A stretch of DNA of 64,000 nucleotides from CAILZL01 sp050248275 (GCA_050248275.1 JBFWSR010000001.1:248001-312000), one strand, 5' to 3'. Numbered from the stretch's first letter, positions 15,833 to 24,781 are shown. Notes: generated from the letters alone by a model not told the origin. A program made the numbers and translations.

Positions 15833-17293
15833 TTAAGTGCCAATACCGCCGAGGCACAAGTACTTGATCTCCAGGTACTCCTCGATGCCGTATTTGGAGC
15901 CTTCCCGACCCAGTCCCGATTGCTTGATCCCGCCGAACGGCGCCACCTCAGTCGAGATGATGCCTTCGTTGATACCCACCATGCCGTACTCGAGTTGTTC
16001 AGCGACGCGGAAGATGCGGCCCACATCGCGAGCATAGAAGTACGAAGCCAGGCCGTACTCGGTATCGTTGGCCAGCTGTATGGCTTCTGCTTCGGTATGA
16101 AAACGGAACAGCGGCGCCAGCGGCCCGAAGGTTTCTTCACGGGCCACCACCATCTCCGGCGTCACATCGGCCAGTACCGTCGGCTCGTAGAAAGAACCGC
16201 CCAGCGCGTGGCGCTTGCCGCCATACAATAACCGGGCGCCTTTGGAAGTGGCGTCCTGTACATGGCTTTCCACTTTCTCCACTGCGGCCATGTCGATAAG
16301 TGGACCCTGCTGCGCGCCTTCTGCAAAGCCATCCGCGACCTTCAGTTTCGACACGGCTGCCACCAGCTTTGCAGCGAAGGCGTCATAGACCTTGTCCTGA
16401 ACCAGCAAGCGGTTGACGCACACACACGTCTGACCGGCATTGCGATATTTGGAGGCAATCGCGCCATTCACTGCCGCATCGAGGTCGGCATCGTCAAATA
16501 CGATGAAGGGCGCGTTACCACCCAGTTCCAATGACAGCTTCTTGATCGTGCCGGCGCATTGGGTCATCAGTTCGCGACCGATTTCGGTGGAGCCGGTGAA
16601 CGAGAGCTTGCGCACGATGGGACTGGCGGTCAATTCGCCGCCGATGGCCGCTGCCGAACCGGTCAACACATTGATAACGCCCTTGGGGATGCCGGCGCGA
16701 GCCGCCAGATCCGCCAGTGCCAGTGCCGAAAATGGCGTTTGACTGGCAGGCTTGACCACCACCGTGCAGCCGGCGGCCAATGCCGGGCCAACCTTGCGGG
16801 TGATCATGGCATTCGGAAAGTTCCAGGGAGTGATCGCCGCCACCACACCGATGGGTTGCTTGATGACGACGATGCGACGATCCGTCGCAGGCGCTGGAAT
16901 CGTATCGCCATAGACGCGTTTGCCCTCTTCGGCAAACCATTCGATAAATGAAGCGCCGTAAAGAATTTCACCGCGAGACTCGGCGAGCGGCTTGCCTTGT
17001 TCGGCGGTCATGATTCGCGCCAGATCTTCCTTATGCGCCAGAATCAGGTCGAACCACTTACGGAGCAGTGCAGAACGATCCTTGGCCGTGAGCGAACGCC
17101 ATGACGGCCAGGCCGCATTTGCCGCTTCAATCGCGCGCCGGGTTTCCACTTCCGCCATGCGCGGCACGGTTCCCACTGCTTTGCCGTTCGCAGGATTAAC
17201 GACTGAGATCGTTTTGCCATTGTCGGCATCCAGCCACTGGCCATCAATGAAGCACTTGCTACGAAGCAAGGTGGGGTCTTGTAGATTCAGCAT
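15833..17293 (-). CDS. gabD: NAD(P)-dependent succinate-semialdehyde dehydrogenase-like aldehyde dehydrogenase
   Basis: Oxidises an omega-semialdehyde acid to the dicarboxylate. The 486-residue protein matches the GabD type: TPWNFPNAMITRKVGPALAAGCTVVVKPA for cofactor binding, LSFTGSTEIGRELM, the general-base Glu in LELGGNAPFIVFDDAD and the nucleophile Cys in NAGQTCVCVNR. It also has PFGGIKQSGLGREGSKYGIEEY(L) near the end, typical for succinate-semialdehyde dehydrogenases. GAGGA lies 6 bp before the ATG. It starts 2 bp after the hydroxyacid dehydrogenase stop, so the two likely act in sequence. The true substrate may be a related semialdehyde. Confidence 0.85.
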   Translation of the reverse strand: MLNLQDPTLLRSKCFIDGQWLDADNGKTISVVNPANGKAVGTVPRMAEVETRRAIEAANAAWPSWRSLTAKDRSALLRKWFDLILAHKEDLARIMTAEQGKPLAESRGEILYGASFIEWFAEEGKRVYGDTIPAPATDRRIVVIKQPIGVVAAITPWNFPNAMITRKVGPALAAGCTVVVKPASQTPFSALALADLAARAGIPKGVINVLTGSAAAIGGELTASPIVRKLSFTGSTEIGRELMTQCAGTIKKLSLELGGNAPFIVFDDADLDAAVNGAIASKYRNAGQTCVCVNRLLVQDKVYDAFAAKLVAAVSKLKVADGFAEGAQQGPLIDMAAVEKVESHVQDATSKGARLLYGGKRHALGGSFYEPTVLADVTPEMVVAREETFGPLAPLFRFHTEAEAIQLANDTEYGLASYFYARDVGRIFRVAEQLEYGMVGINEGIISTEVAPFGGIKQSGLGREGSKYGIEEYLEIKYLCLGGIGT

Positions 17294-17295
17294 AT

Positions 17296-18216
17296 TCAGT
17301 CCTCTGGCGTCCCATCCACAGCGGATAGTCCGGCAAGCTCTTCCATCAGCGTTACGTATCCAAAAAAGTCCTGCTCGCCACGACCGGTTGCCACCATGGC
17401 ATCGAAGAACTGGCGCACCAGCGCGGTCACGGGCATGGGTGCCTTGACGGATTGTGCGGCGCCGAGCGCGAGATCGAAATCCTTCGCCATTTGCGAGGCG
17501 GCAAACATGGGCGTGAAATCACGCGACTTCAGCATCTGCGCCTTGTAGCTCACCACCGGAGAAGCGACCGCGCTGTTGCTCATGATCTCGATCATGTCAT
17601 TCCAGGGCACATTGCCCTTGCGGCCCAGGGTCAGCGCTTCGGCCATCATGGCGCTGGTAATGCCCACCATGAGATTGATGGACAGCTTGAGGAAGCGCGC
17701 CTGTTCGCCATCGCCGATGTAATACAGGTTCTTGCCCAGCAGTCCGAGCAGATCCTGACAAGCATCGAAACCGTCCCTGGAACCGGACACCAGTATGGTC
17801 AGCTTGCCGGCTGCCGCCAGGGCCGTACTGCCGGAAACCGGCGCACGCAGATAGTGGATGCCGCGTGTCTGGCACAGCTCGGCAACCTTGATGGAAATCG
17901 CCGGCGAAACAGTGCTCATCTCAATAAAGGTTGAGCCGGGTGCCAGATTGTTGAGCACGCCCTGCGGCGCCAGCGCCACATCCTGTAACGCGGCGTCGTC
18001 GGCCACCATGGAAAACACCACATCGCTCGCCTGCGCCAGCGCTGCCACCGATGGATAAAGTTGCGCGCCGGCAGCCACCAGTTCCTGCGCCTTGGCCGGG
18101 TTACGGTTGTAGATGCCCAACGCACCTGCGGCTCGCAAATTGCGAGCCATTGGCACCCCCATCTTGCCCAGACCGACCCACGATACGCGCCGCTGCGCGG
18201 TAGCTTTACTGTTCAT
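17296..18216 (-). CDS. Beta-hydroxyacid dehydrogenase (3-hydroxyisobutyrate dehydrogenase / GLYR-like)
   Basis: NAD(P)-dependent dehydrogenase interconverting a hydroxyacid and its semialdehyde. The 306-residue protein has the N-terminal dinucleotide fold VGLGKMGVPMARNL, the substrate-binding loop APVSGSTALAAAGKLTILVSG and the catalytic Lys in RFLKLSINLMVG. The family includes 3-hydroxyisobutyrate dehydrogenase, tartronate-semialdehyde reductase and glyoxylate/succinic-semialdehyde reductase. Its ATG (18216) shares one base with the upstream M24 stop (TGATG), indicating translational coupling. With the downstream semialdehyde dehydrogenase it would convert a hydroxyacid to a diacid in two steps. 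Confidence 0.85.
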   Translation of the reverse strand: MNSKATAQRRVSWVGLGKMGVPMARNLRAAGALGIYNRNPAKAQELVAAGAQLYPSVAALAQASDVVFSMVADDAALQDVALAPQGVLNNLAPGSTFIEMSTVSPAISIKVAELCQTRGIHYLRAPVSGSTALAAAGKLTILVSGSRDGFDACQDLLGLLGKNLYYIGDGEQARFLKLSINLMVGITSAMMAEALTLGRKGNVPWNDMIEIMSNSAVASPVVSYKAQMLKSRDFTPMFAASQMAKDFDLALGAAQSVKAPMPVTALVRQFFDAMVATGRGEQDFFGYVTLMEELAGLSAVDGTPED

Positions 18217-19469
18217 CAAAAAACGTCACAACCCGGCGTGCCACAGGAAATCAGACGATCCGATGGGAAGTTGGTGATGACTTCGCAGCCATCCTTGGTA
18301 ACGACCACTTCTTCCTCGATGCGCGCCGCACCGGAGCCGTCAGCGGCACCCTTCCACGTTTCCACAGCGAAGACCATGCCTTCCTTGAGCACGGTATCCT
18401 GACCGCTAAAGCGGCGGGTGAAGATGGGACGCTCCCAGAGCGACAGGCCAATGCCGTGACCGTACTGCAGCAGGAAGGCTTCCTCTTCATTGCGATAACC
18501 GAATTCCTCGGCCTTCGGCCATACCTGCGCCACTGCATCTACGGTGATGCCGGGACGAATGGCGTCGATGGAAGCACTGATCCACTTCGAAGCCAGTTCA
18601 TAGGCCTCGATCTGGTGCTTGTTGGGTTCGCCGCAGACAAAGGTGCGGTAATAGCAGGTGTGATAGCCATTGAAGGACTGCATGATGTCCATGTAAATCA
18701 TGTCGCCCGGCTGAATAATGCGATCCGACATGGTGTGCGAATGCGGCGTCCCGCGCGGGCCGGAAACCGAATTGACGCACTCCACCCGCTCCGAACCCAG
18801 GCGGAACAGACGATCATTGGCAATGGCCACCAGTTCGTTTTCACGAATGCCGGGGCGGATCGCCTTGCAGATGTCGTAATAGGTGGCATCCACCATGCCT
18901 GCGGCAATTTTCAGACATTGGATCTCGTCGAAAGTCTTTATTTCACGAGCATCCAGCATTGCCTGCTGCCCGTCGATGACTTCAATACCCGCCTTCTCCA
19001 AGGCGCGCAGCATCGGCAACTCGATCAGATCGACTCCCAGCGGCCGCTTGTCGATGCCGTAATGAACCAGCATTTTCTTGATCTGCTGTGCGAAGTTGTC
19101 TTCCACGCGCATCTTGGGCGGCAGTGCGCCTTGCAGAATGCTGATGGGCGCTTCGACGCGATCGGCAATCCACGGACTGGACAGACGCTTGGCGGGCGGA
19201 GCGGGATCCCACAGGAAAGGTTCGCCATCTGCAGGACACAGGCAGTAGCGGTCAAACTTGTCACGCGCCCATTCACCGATGTGGGTGCCGGTGACATAGC
19301 GAACGTTGTCTGGATTGAAGCACAGCACAGCACCGAAGCCGGCCGCCTTGACCGCAGCCTGAGCCCGGGCAAGGCGTTCGCGATTCATGCGCTGGTAGTT
19401 GATGCCCTCTTCCCAGTCCTTGCCCATGGTGCCCCAGAGGGCGGTGGAATGTGGTCGGTTGTATTTCAT
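18216..19469 (-). CDS. M24-family (creatinase/aminopeptidase fold) enzyme with atypical metal site
   Basis: The 417-residue protein has a creatinase_N-like domain (about 1-170) and a pita-bread M24 domain (180-410). In the M24 core Asp261 (IYMDIM), His338 (QYGHGIGLSLWERP), Glu370 (GMVFAVETWKG) and Glu385/386 (RIEEEVVV) sit where the canonical metal ligands D, H, E and E fall. The second Asp, normally 11 residues after the first, is Cys272 (GYHTCYYRTF). His243/His245 (TPHSH) is the usual proton-shuttle region. Relatives include aminopeptidase P, creatinase and the DMSP lyase DddP, so it may not be a peptidase. GAGGAAAT precedes the ATG at 19469; the longer frame to 19619 is not needed. It is cotranscribed with two dehydrogenases and a CobW-like chaperone. 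Confidence 0.85.
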   Translation of the reverse strand: MKYNRPHSTALWGTMGKDWEEGINYQRMNRERLARAQAAVKAAGFGAVLCFNPDNVRYVTGTHIGEWARDKFDRYCLCPADGEPFLWDPAPPAKRLSSPWIADRVEAPISILQGALPPKMRVEDNFAQQIKKMLVHYGIDKRPLGVDLIELPMLRALEKAGIEVIDGQQAMLDAREIKTFDEIQCLKIAAGMVDATYYDICKAIRPGIRENELVAIANDRLFRLGSERVECVNSVSGPRGTPHSHTMSDRIIQPGDMIYMDIMQSFNGYHTCYYRTFVCGEPNKHQIEAYELASKWISASIDAIRPGITVDAVAQVWPKAEEFGYRNEEEAFLLQYGHGIGLSLWERPIFTRRFSGQDTVLKEGMVFAVETWKGAADGSGAARIEEEVVVTKDGCEVITNFPSDRLISCGTPGCDVF

Positions 19470-19501
19470 AAAAATTTCCTCGCTAAATAATTTGCTGGCG
19501 G

Positions 19502-19912
19502 TCAGGACGCGGACGCCAGACCCGCCACAGGCGCAACGTCGCCATACATTCGGGCGATATACAGACACAACAGCGCCCAGAAAACCGGATACTCGATACC
19601 ATTGAAATTCCAGAGCCACTTGCTCTGGCCGCCCACTTTGAGCACCGCGCCGGCAGCGACAATCAGTACCGCAGCGCCCAGCAAGGCTGTCCGCTGAGTC
19701 TGGATACCGAATACCAGACCGATGCAGACCAGCGTTTCAACGACTGCGGCAGAGTACATGACCACCGCCGGCTGCGGAAATTTTGCCGCCTTGAAAAAAC
19801 CGAGCGCTGGATGAGGCGGCAGCACCTTGCCAAGAATGTGCGGGATGAAAAACAGACCGCAGGCAACCCGCAGGAGCGCCAAAGGATCCCATTGAACCAG
19901 TGCGTCGGACAT
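19502..19912 (-). CDS. DoxX-family membrane protein
   Basis: A 136-residue protein with four predicted membrane helices (about residues 10-28, 50-70, 76-92 and 105-122) and the DoxX-like opening LLRVACGLFFIPHILGKVLP. Members are found with thiosulfate:quinone oxidoreductase and in many catabolic clusters, mostly without a defined role. GGGGAAATAA precedes the ATG. It leads the operon DoxX-M24-hydroxyacid dehydrogenase-semialdehyde dehydrogenase-CobW. A second DoxX-like protein sits at 41.2 kb at the end of the ring-cleavage operon. Confidence 0.75.
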   Translation of the reverse strand: MSDALVQWDPLALLRVACGLFFIPHILGKVLPPHPALGFFKAAKFPQPAVVMYSAAVVETLVCIGLVFGIQTQRTALLGAAVLIVAAGAVLKVGGQSKWLWNFNGIEYPVFWALLCLYIARMYGDVAPVAGLASAS

Positions 19913-19984
19913 TTATTTCCCCTTCCGGATTGCTTTAGTATCGATGACAGGCCTGTTGCTCTGCCCGGACAGAGCATAACAATC

Positions 19985-20010
19985 TGTCGCAGTTGAAACC
20001 GCTTGCAACA
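19985..20010. promoter_or_regulatory. TGTCGCA...TGCAACA half-site pair upstream of the DoxX-M24 operon
   Basis: TGTCGCA (19985-19991) and TGCAACA (20004-20010) face each other across 12 bp, in the gap between the AcoR-like gene and DoxX. The same half-sites with a 3-bp centre form the palindromes at 22071 and 27934. It is a possible third site of the same regulator with wider spacing. I found no well-spaced -24/-12 promoter here. Confidence 0.35.
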
Positions 20011-20018
20011 CAGATTTT

Positions 20019-22016
20019 TCAGCCGATTTGAAACGATTTAATAATGCCATGTTCTTTCATGCGACGGTAGATTGTACTGCGCGAGATCTTCAGCTGGCGC
20101 GCCACCAGCGCAATGTTGCCGTGATACTGTTTCATTGCATTCCGGATCAAATCGATTTCCGCTTCTTTAAGCGGCGAAGCTGATGCACTTACGGTTGGTG
20201 CATCGCTGCGGGTCTCGACCGACACCTGTTTCATCCGGTACGCGAGATGCGCAGGTTCCAGGACATCGCCATCACACACGATGGCCGCCATTTCGAGCAC
20301 GTTCTCCAGCTCGCGGACGTTTCCCGACCAGGGATAACGCCGCAGCAACGCTTTTGCTGCTACGGACAGCTTGAGCGCGCCCTTGTCGAGTTTTTCGGAC
20401 AGGCCAGCCAGCATGTGCTCGGCCAGCAAGATCATGTCGTCGCCGCGCTCGCGCAGCGCCGGCAGATTCAGCTCCACTACGCTCAGGCGAAAATACAGGT
20501 CGGACCGAAACAGTCCGTTCCGGCTTTTTTCGTACAGATCCTCGTTGGTAGCCGCAATGATGCGCACATCGATCCGGATCGGCTTGCTGTCTCCCAGACG
20601 GGTGATGAAGCCATCCTGCAGCACCCTCAGCAGTTTGGCTTGCAGATCCAGCGGCATCTGATTGACTTCATCAAGAAACAGCGTGCCGCCATCCGCCAGT
20701 TCAAACTTGCCGATCTGTCCGCTCTTGCGCGACCCGGTGAATGCACCACCCTTGTAGCCGAACAGTTCGGATTCCAGCAGCTCCCGCGGGATGGCCGCAC
20801 AGTTAATAGCCACGAATGGGCCCTGACTTCTGGGCGAGGCATTATGTATTGCCTGTGCAAACAACTCCTTGCCGGTTCCCGTTTCACCACTGATCAGGAT
20901 GCGGGTGTTCTGCCTGGCAGCGGCACGGGCAAGCTCGATCTGCTGCCGCAACGCCGGTGAATGACCGATCAGATTCTCGAAACGATACGCTGCTTCAAAT
21001 CCCGAGAACTCGCGCACTTCGTTAAGAAATTCCTTTCGTTCACGCAATGCCAGCACGGCACCTTGAGTGGCACCGGCAGACTTCAGAACGAATGGCGTGA
21101 CAACAAAATGGGTGCGTCCCTTGCTGCTTTCAGCCATGACTTCTATCGGCCCGGTTTCCCGTGCGCCGGAAAGGATTTCCATCAACTGCGGATTTCCCGG
21201 AAACAATTGCAGCACACTCTTGCCCACCGCCTGTTCGGGATGCACATCGAGCATCTTGGCGGCGGTCGGATTGACATTGGTGACCAGCGCTGCGCCATCA
21301 ATGGTAATGATGGCTTCCGACATCATCGTCAGAATGGAAGACAGCATGGCGTCGATCCGGCTTCTGTGCTGATCCGCAGCGCGTTCGCACAAGCGGTCAT
21401 GGATGGCTTCGGCAGCGGAAATCACCATGCCCAGGGTATGCCGCTGGGCATTCACCGACGGCCCTGACAGGGTCACGGTACCCAGCAATTGATTGTCCGC
21501 ACCGAATACCGGTGCGGATGCGCAGGTCCAGTGATGATGACGATAATTGAAATGTTCGGCGCCAGTCAGCTGAATGGGCTTGTGCTCGGACAAGGCCAGA
21601 CTGATGCCGTTGGTACCCACTTCATATTCCGCACGCGAACTGCCGGGAACGAAATTGTTGCTGCGCGCCATCTGCAGGACTTCATCATCGCCGAACAGTT
21701 CCAACACCACTGAATTCCGATCGGTCAGCACCAGGATAAAACCCGTATCGCGCACCGCATTGCACAGAAACTCCATGAAGGGCAGTGCGGTTTCACGGAA
21801 AACCTGATTTTCTTCACGCAGCGCCGCCAGTTGGTGTGCATTGAGCTTGACCGGCGCCTTGGGCGCACGAGGATCAAGCTTCAATTGATAACAGCGCTGC
21901 CAGGAGCGCGCCACTTCAGGCCGAATGACTTCGGAAGTGACTTTGCCAGTCCGGGCAAACACTTCCCAGGCCCGACTCATCGCCTGCAGATTATCGTTGG
22001 AACTCATATCCCCCAT
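20019..22016 (-). CDS. Sigma-54-dependent activator, AcoR type (GAF-PAS-AAA+-Fis)
   Basis: Enhancer-binding transcription activator. The 665-residue protein begins like AcoR regulators (VRPEVARSWQRC as RPEVARSWQRCYQL). A GAF-like sensor domain follows (about 70-210, with SRAEYEVGTNGISLAL and HHHWTCASAPVFG) and then a PAS-like region (about 225-330). The AAA+ domain has Walker A GETGTGKE, the sigma-54 contact loop GYKGGAFTGSRKSG and Walker B GGTLFLDEVNQMPL. A Fis-type helix-turn-helix is at the end (NIALVARQLKISRSTIYRRMKEHG). A start at 22007 is possible. It lies downstream of E3 on the same strand and probably controls the 2-oxoacid dehydrogenase genes through a sigma-54 promoter. Confidence 0.93.
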   Translation of the reverse strand: MGDMSSNDNLQAMSRAWEVFARTGKVTSEVIRPEVARSWQRCYQLKLDPRAPKAPVKLNAHQLAALREENQVFRETALPFMEFLCNAVRDTGFILVLTDRNSVVLELFGDDEVLQMARSNNFVPGSSRAEYEVGTNGISLALSEHKPIQLTGAEHFNYRHHHWTCASAPVFGADNQLLGTVTLSGPSVNAQRHTLGMVISAAEAIHDRLCERAADQHRSRIDAMLSSILTMMSEAIITIDGAALVTNVNPTAAKMLDVHPEQAVGKSVLQLFPGNPQLMEILSGARETGPIEVMAESSKGRTHFVVTPFVLKSAGATQGAVLALRERKEFLNEVREFSGFEAAYRFENLIGHSPALRQQIELARAAARQNTRILISGETGTGKELFAQAIHNASPRSQGPFVAINCAAIPRELLESELFGYKGGAFTGSRKSGQIGKFELADGGTLFLDEVNQMPLDLQAKLLRVLQDGFITRLGDSKPIRIDVRIIAATNEDLYEKSRNGLFRSDLYFRLSVVELNLPALRERGDDMILLAEHMLAGLSEKLDKGALKLSVAAKALLRRYPWSGNVRELENVLEMAAIVCDGDVLEPAHLAYRMKQVSVETRSDAPTVSASASPLKEAEIDLIRNAMKQYHGNIALVARQLKISRSTIYRRMKEHGIIKSFQIG

Positions 22017-22070
22017 TCTGTTGCTTAGAAAGTCAGGTCATGGTTGATGATGGATAACAACAGCGACATG

Positions 22071-22087
22071 TGTAGCAAGCTGCAACA
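22071..22087. promoter_or_regulatory. Palindrome TGTAGCAAGCTGCAACA upstream of the AcoR-like gene
   Basis: This matches TGTNGCA-N3-TGCNACA and is followed by no gene until lpd (starts to the right). A further GCGACA half-site lies at 22063-22068, just to the left. An almost identical palindrome with a TGTCGC half-site next to it lies upstream of the E1 gene at 27934. It is probably the regulator's own binding site, used for autoregulation. Confidence 0.55.
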
Positions 22088-22145
22088 CTCATATGTATGC
22101 CGCATTACAAGTTGCAGGTCATCACTGCATATCGCCGCCATTTAT

Positions 22146-23543
22146 TCAGAAGTGGATCGCTCGGCCGTAGGCAGCCAGCGTCGCTTCATGCATCATTTCC
22201 GACAAGGTCGGATGCGGGAACACTGTGTGCATCAACTCCGCTTCGGTGGTTTCCAGCGCCTTGCCGATCGAAAAGCCCTGGATGAGCTCTGTCACTTCCG
22301 CCCCCACCATGTGCGCACCCAGCAATTCACCGGTCTTGGCATCGAAAATGGTTTTGACTAGTCCCTCAGGTTCGCCGAGCGCAATGGCCTTGCCATTGCC
22401 CATGAAGGGGAAGCGTCCCACTTTCACTTCATGACCCAGTTCGCGTGCGCGCTTTTCGGTGTAACCGATGCTGGCTACTTGCGGCTGACAATAGGTACTG
22501 CCTGGAACCTTTTGGGTTTCCAGCGGATGTACATGCGGCACTCCGGCAATCTTTTCAACACAAATAACGCCCTCATGACTGGCCTTGTGCGCCAGCCACG
22601 GCGCACCAGCCACGTCGCCGATGGCATAGATGCCGGGCTCGGCAGTTTGGCACCATTGATCGGTCACGATGTGCGTCTTGTCCACTTTGATGCGCGTGGT
22701 CTCGAGACCGATGTCTTCGACGTTGCCAACAATGCCGATGGCGCTGATGACACGCTCCACGGCGATGTCCTCCGACTTGCCGGCCATTTCGACCGTCACC
22801 ACCACGCCTTTGTCGTTCTTCTTCAGCCCTTTGACAGTGGCCGAAGTCAGCACACGAATGCCGCGCTTTTCGAAGGCCTTGCGCGCAAAAGCGGAAATCT
22901 CTTCGTCCTCGACGGGCATGACGCGATCCAGCATTTCCACCACGGTCACTTCAGCGCCCAGGCTGCGAAAGAAACTGGCGAACTCGATACCGATGGCGCC
23001 GGAACCCACGACCAGCAATGAACGAGGCACGCTGTCGGGCACCAACGCTTCCTTGTAGGACCAGACGAACTTGCCATCCGGTTCCAGTGGCGCCACCGCT
23101 CGCGCCCGCGCGCCGGTGGCCAGGATGATATGTCGCGATGCAATGGCGACAGGGTCGCCGCCACTGCGTTCCACCACCAGCTTTCCTGCACCTTGCAGAC
23201 GCGCATGTCCTTCGATGACCTCGACCTTGTTCTTGCGCAGCAGATGCTTGACGCCGCCGGCCAGCTGATTGGCGACGCCACGTGAACGTTCAACAATCTT
23301 CTTGAGATCGAAGCCGACGCCTTTGACGGACAGGCCGTAGTCCGCTGCATGTTGGAATTGATCGTAGATTTCCGCCGAACGCAGCAGCGCCTTGGTGGGA
23401 ATGCAACCCCAGTTCAAACAGATGCCGCCGAGATGCTGTTTCTCGACCAGTGCGGTCTTCATGCCGAGCTGTGCTGCCCTGATGGCCGCTACATATCCGC
23501 CGGGTCCGCCGCCCACCACCACCAAATCAAATTCCTTCGCCAT
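22146..23543 (-). CDS. lpdA: Dihydrolipoyl dehydrogenase (E3)
   Basis: FAD enzyme that reoxidises the dihydrolipoyl arms of a 2-oxoacid dehydrogenase complex. The 465-residue protein has the N-terminal VVVGGGPGGYVAAIRAAQLG, the redox disulfide GGICLNWGCIPTKALL (about residues 40-55), a second nucleotide motif VVGSGAIGIEFASFF and the FAD-binding AIGDVAGAPWLAHKA. The C-terminal His-Glu region is HTVFPHPTLSEMMHEA. GGAGCG precedes the ATG. It starts 11 bp after the E2 stop and is clearly dedicated to this cluster's complex. Confidence 0.95.
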   Translation of the reverse strand: MAKEFDLVVVGGGPGGYVAAIRAAQLGMKTALVEKQHLGGICLNWGCIPTKALLRSAEIYDQFQHAADYGLSVKGVGFDLKKIVERSRGVANQLAGGVKHLLRKNKVEVIEGHARLQGAGKLVVERSGGDPVAIASRHIILATGARARAVAPLEPDGKFVWSYKEALVPDSVPRSLLVVGSGAIGIEFASFFRSLGAEVTVVEMLDRVMPVEDEEISAFARKAFEKRGIRVLTSATVKGLKKNDKGVVVTVEMAGKSEDIAVERVISAIGIVGNVEDIGLETTRIKVDKTHIVTDQWCQTAEPGIYAIGDVAGAPWLAHKASHEGVICVEKIAGVPHVHPLETQKVPGSTYCQPQVASIGYTEKRARELGHEVKVGRFPFMGNGKAIALGEPEGLVKTIFDAKTGELLGAHMVGAEVTELIQGFSIGKALETTEAELMHTVFPHPTLSEMMHEATLAAYGRAIHF

Positions 23544-23554
23544 GTAGCACGCTC

Positions 23555-24781
23555 CTAGATGAGGATGGACAGGGGGTTTTCCATCAAGGTCTTGAACGCC
23601 TTGAGGAACTCGGCACCCACGGCGCCATCGACCACGCGATGATCCACGGACAGCGTACAGCTCATCACGGTGCCTACAGCCAGTGCGCCCTCACGCACGA
23701 TGGGACGCTTTTCAGCCGCGCCCACCGCGAGAATGCAGGCCTGCGGTGGATTGATGATGGCCGCAAATTCCTTGATGCCGAACATGCCCAGGTTCGAGAT
23801 GGTGAAACCACCGCCCTGGAACTCGGCCGGTTTCAAACGCCCTTCGCGGGCACGTCCCGCCAGTTCCTTGACCTCAGCCGACACCACCGACAATGACTTG
23901 GTATCGGCGTTGCGAACGATGGGTGTGATCAATCCGTTGGGCGTGGCCACGGCCACTGAGACATCCACGCTGCGCCGGCGACGTATGGCGGTGTCTGTCC
24001 AGGAGGCATTGACGGCCGGTACGCGCTGCATTGCCAGCGCCACGCCCTTGACGACGAAGTCGTTGACCGAGAGCTTGTCTTCGCCGCGTGTTTCGTTGAT
24101 CTGGGCGCGCAGGGTCAGCAGAGAATCCAGGACGCAATCGACCGTCAGATAAAAATGCGGGATCTGCTGCTTGGCTTCGGCAAGCCGTTGCGCAATGACG
24201 CGCCTGACCTGACTGTGCGGAATGTCTTCATATTCCGCGCCGGTCTGCACCGCAACAGTGGCTGGCTTGGGCGCACTCCTGGCGGCAACGGGCGCAGCAC
24301 GCAACGCCGTCTCGACGTCGGCGCGAACGATGCGGCCATGTGGTCCGGAACCGTGCAGGCCATCGAGCGACAAACCATTTTCACTGGCAATGCGTCGCGC
24401 CAGGGGACTGGCGAACACACGTTGTCCCGAAACTTGAGTCTGGGCTGGCGCTGCATTGGCAGGCGCAGCAACAGCGGGTTGAGCAGCAGGAACGGGTGCG
24501 GCCATTGACGCCGCCTTGCCCATTTCCGGCATGGCTTCACCCGGCTGCAACAATACTGCGATCAAGGTATCCACCTTCACGCCTTCGGTGCCGTTGGGTA
24601 CCAGGATCTTGCCAAGCACGCCGCTGGCTGGGGATTCAAATTCCACCATGGCCTTGTCGGTCTCGACTTCCGCAAGGATTTCGCCGGCATTGACGGCGTC
24701 GCCTTCTTTCTTGACCCACCGTGCCAATGTACCCTCGGTCATCGAGGGCGCCAAAGCAGGCATCTTGATCTCTATTGCCAC
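23555..24781 (-). CDS. 2-Oxoacid dehydrogenase complex E2 (dihydrolipoyl acyltransferase)
   Basis: Core acyltransferase passing the acyl group from E1 to CoA. The 408-residue protein has one lipoyl domain (1-80) with the lipoylated Lys43 in VETDKAMVEFE and an Ala/Pro-rich linker (83-120). A subunit-binding domain follows (about 122-160, FASPLARRIASENGLSLDGLHG), then the catalytic domain (about 185-408) with DHRVVDGAVGAEFL carrying the active-site His. The opening IKMPALAPSMTEGTLARW resembles pyruvate-dehydrogenase E2 of alphaproteobacteria and mitochondria. The start is GTG (24781) behind AGGAGG. It acts with the fused E1 to the right and E3 to the left. The oxoacid substrate is not evident. 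Confidence 0.93.
   Translation of the reverse strand: MAIEIKMPALAPSMTEGTLARWVKKEGDAVNAGEILAEVETDKAMVEFESPASGVLGKILVPNGTEGVKVDTLIAVLLQPGEAMPEMGKAASMAAPVPAAQPAVAAPANAAPAQTQVSGQRVFASPLARRIASENGLSLDGLHGSGPHGRIVRADVETALRAAPVAARSAPKPATVAVQTGAEYEDIPHSQVRRVIAQRLAEAKQQIPHFYLTVDCVLDSLLTLRAQINETRGEDKLSVNDFVVKGVALAMQRVPAVNASWTDTAIRRRRSVDVSVAVATPNGLITPIVRNADTKSLSVVSAEVKELAGRAREGRLKPAEFQGGGFTISNLGMFGIKEFAAIINPPQACILAVGAAEKRPIVREGALAVGTVMSCTLSVDHRVVDGAVGAEFLKAFKTLMENPLSILI

Noticed and set aside
18456..19490. A 344-codon + strand frame opposite the M24 gene
   Set aside because: No recognisable domain; the minus-strand frame has clear M24 motifs, a ribosome binding site and operon coupling.
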